A stretch of DNA of 49,990 bases from an uncultured Bacilli bacterium (GTDB taxonomy: Bacteria; Bacillota_I; Bacilli_A; RF39; UBA660): NCBI GenBank assembly GCA_947632545.1, contig CANRPP010000006.1, positions 1-49,990 of the forward strand. Direction: 5' to 3'. Shown in pieces: positions 49,940 to 49,990 of the stretch. Both the position numbers and the translations under genes were made by a program. The notes beneath the pieces were generated by a model. That model saw nothing but the letters and a program-made list of their open reading frames with translations, had not been told where the DNA came from and searched no databases. The number at the start of each line of letters is the position of its first letter. The stretch's first letter is position 1.

Positions 49940-49990
49940 TCATGCCCAAACTTCACAGTTTGGTATTTCTCCTTCATTGGATAATTCTAT
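49940..49990 (-). CDS. C-terminal end of a gene running in from the right
   Basis: On the minus strand the frame is open from the window edge and ends IPNCEVWA then TGA (49942-49940). Only 16 residues are inside the window, too few to name. A 7-bp hairpin (CCAAACT/AGTTTGG) lies in the last codons, and a 9-bp inverted repeat (49924-49943) overlaps the stop. The latter may be a weak terminator, with a short T-rich tail. Confidence 0.4.
   Translation of the reverse strand: MELSNEGEIPNCEVWA

Noticed and set aside
1-49990. Possible Mycoplasma-type code (TGA = Trp), suggested by the extreme AT content
   Set aside because: TGA serves as a true stop at the dNMP kinase/alaS junction (35728-35730) and at 49940-49942, and Trp in conserved motifs is TGG.

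Overview
The window is strongly AT-rich DNA from a low-GC Gram-positive bacterium (Bacillota, class Bacilli). The best guess is an uncultured gut lineage such as RF39. It has the sporulation genes sirA, spoIVB and spoIIM, conserved Bacillus-like neighbourhoods (tkt-sirA-yneF, nusB-xseA-xseB-spoIVB, spoIIM/xerD-deoB, rnhC/cvpA, mutL-miaA-mutS), short intergenic gaps and a standard genetic code: TGA is a real stop at the dNMP kinase/alaS junction. Most genes have a Shine-Dalgarno of the form (A)GGTGAT. The GTG inside it is often in frame and easily mistaken for a start, so many starts below are placed at the following ATG. No tRNA, rRNA, CRISPR array or insertion sequence was seen.

Region by region: 1-4.3 kb is accessory. 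It holds the tail of a surface-type repeat protein, a small gene broken by one base, and two large paralogous proteins of unknown function. 4.3-11.2 kb holds uvsE, a nitroreductase, the tkt-sirA-yneF cluster and uvrC. 11.2-18.9 kb holds a lone pseudopilin, mutL-miaA-mutS and a PP2C-like protein. 18.9-27.2 kb holds nusB-xseA-xseB, spoIVB, a DUF421 protein, spoIIM, mnmA, an HTH regulator and small proteins. 27.2-40.0 kb is mainly on the minus strand: deoB, xerD, a four-repeat helicase-associated-like protein, then a T-box-controlled operon (dNMP kinase, alaS, holA, broken NUDIX) and AI-2E and CvpA membrane proteins, with rarA, a YigZ-like gene and rnhC on the plus strand.

40.0-49.8 kb is the most interesting part: a minus-strand locus of eight genes. 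Three GT-C-like membrane proteins are followed, after a near-consensus promoter, by an MBOAT acyltransferase, a dedicated acyl carrier protein, a dedicated Sfp-type phosphopantetheinyl transferase, a fourth GT-C/YfhO-like protein and a DHHW/AlgX-like SGNH protein. I infer an extracytoplasmic system that builds and O-acylates a cell-surface glycan. It resembles Dlt in logic, but the dltA-type activating enzyme is absent from the window and a PPTase is built in.

Sigma-A promoters are unusually clear here: many have a -35/-10 pair with exactly 17 bp between. Several overlap the terminator of the gene before.
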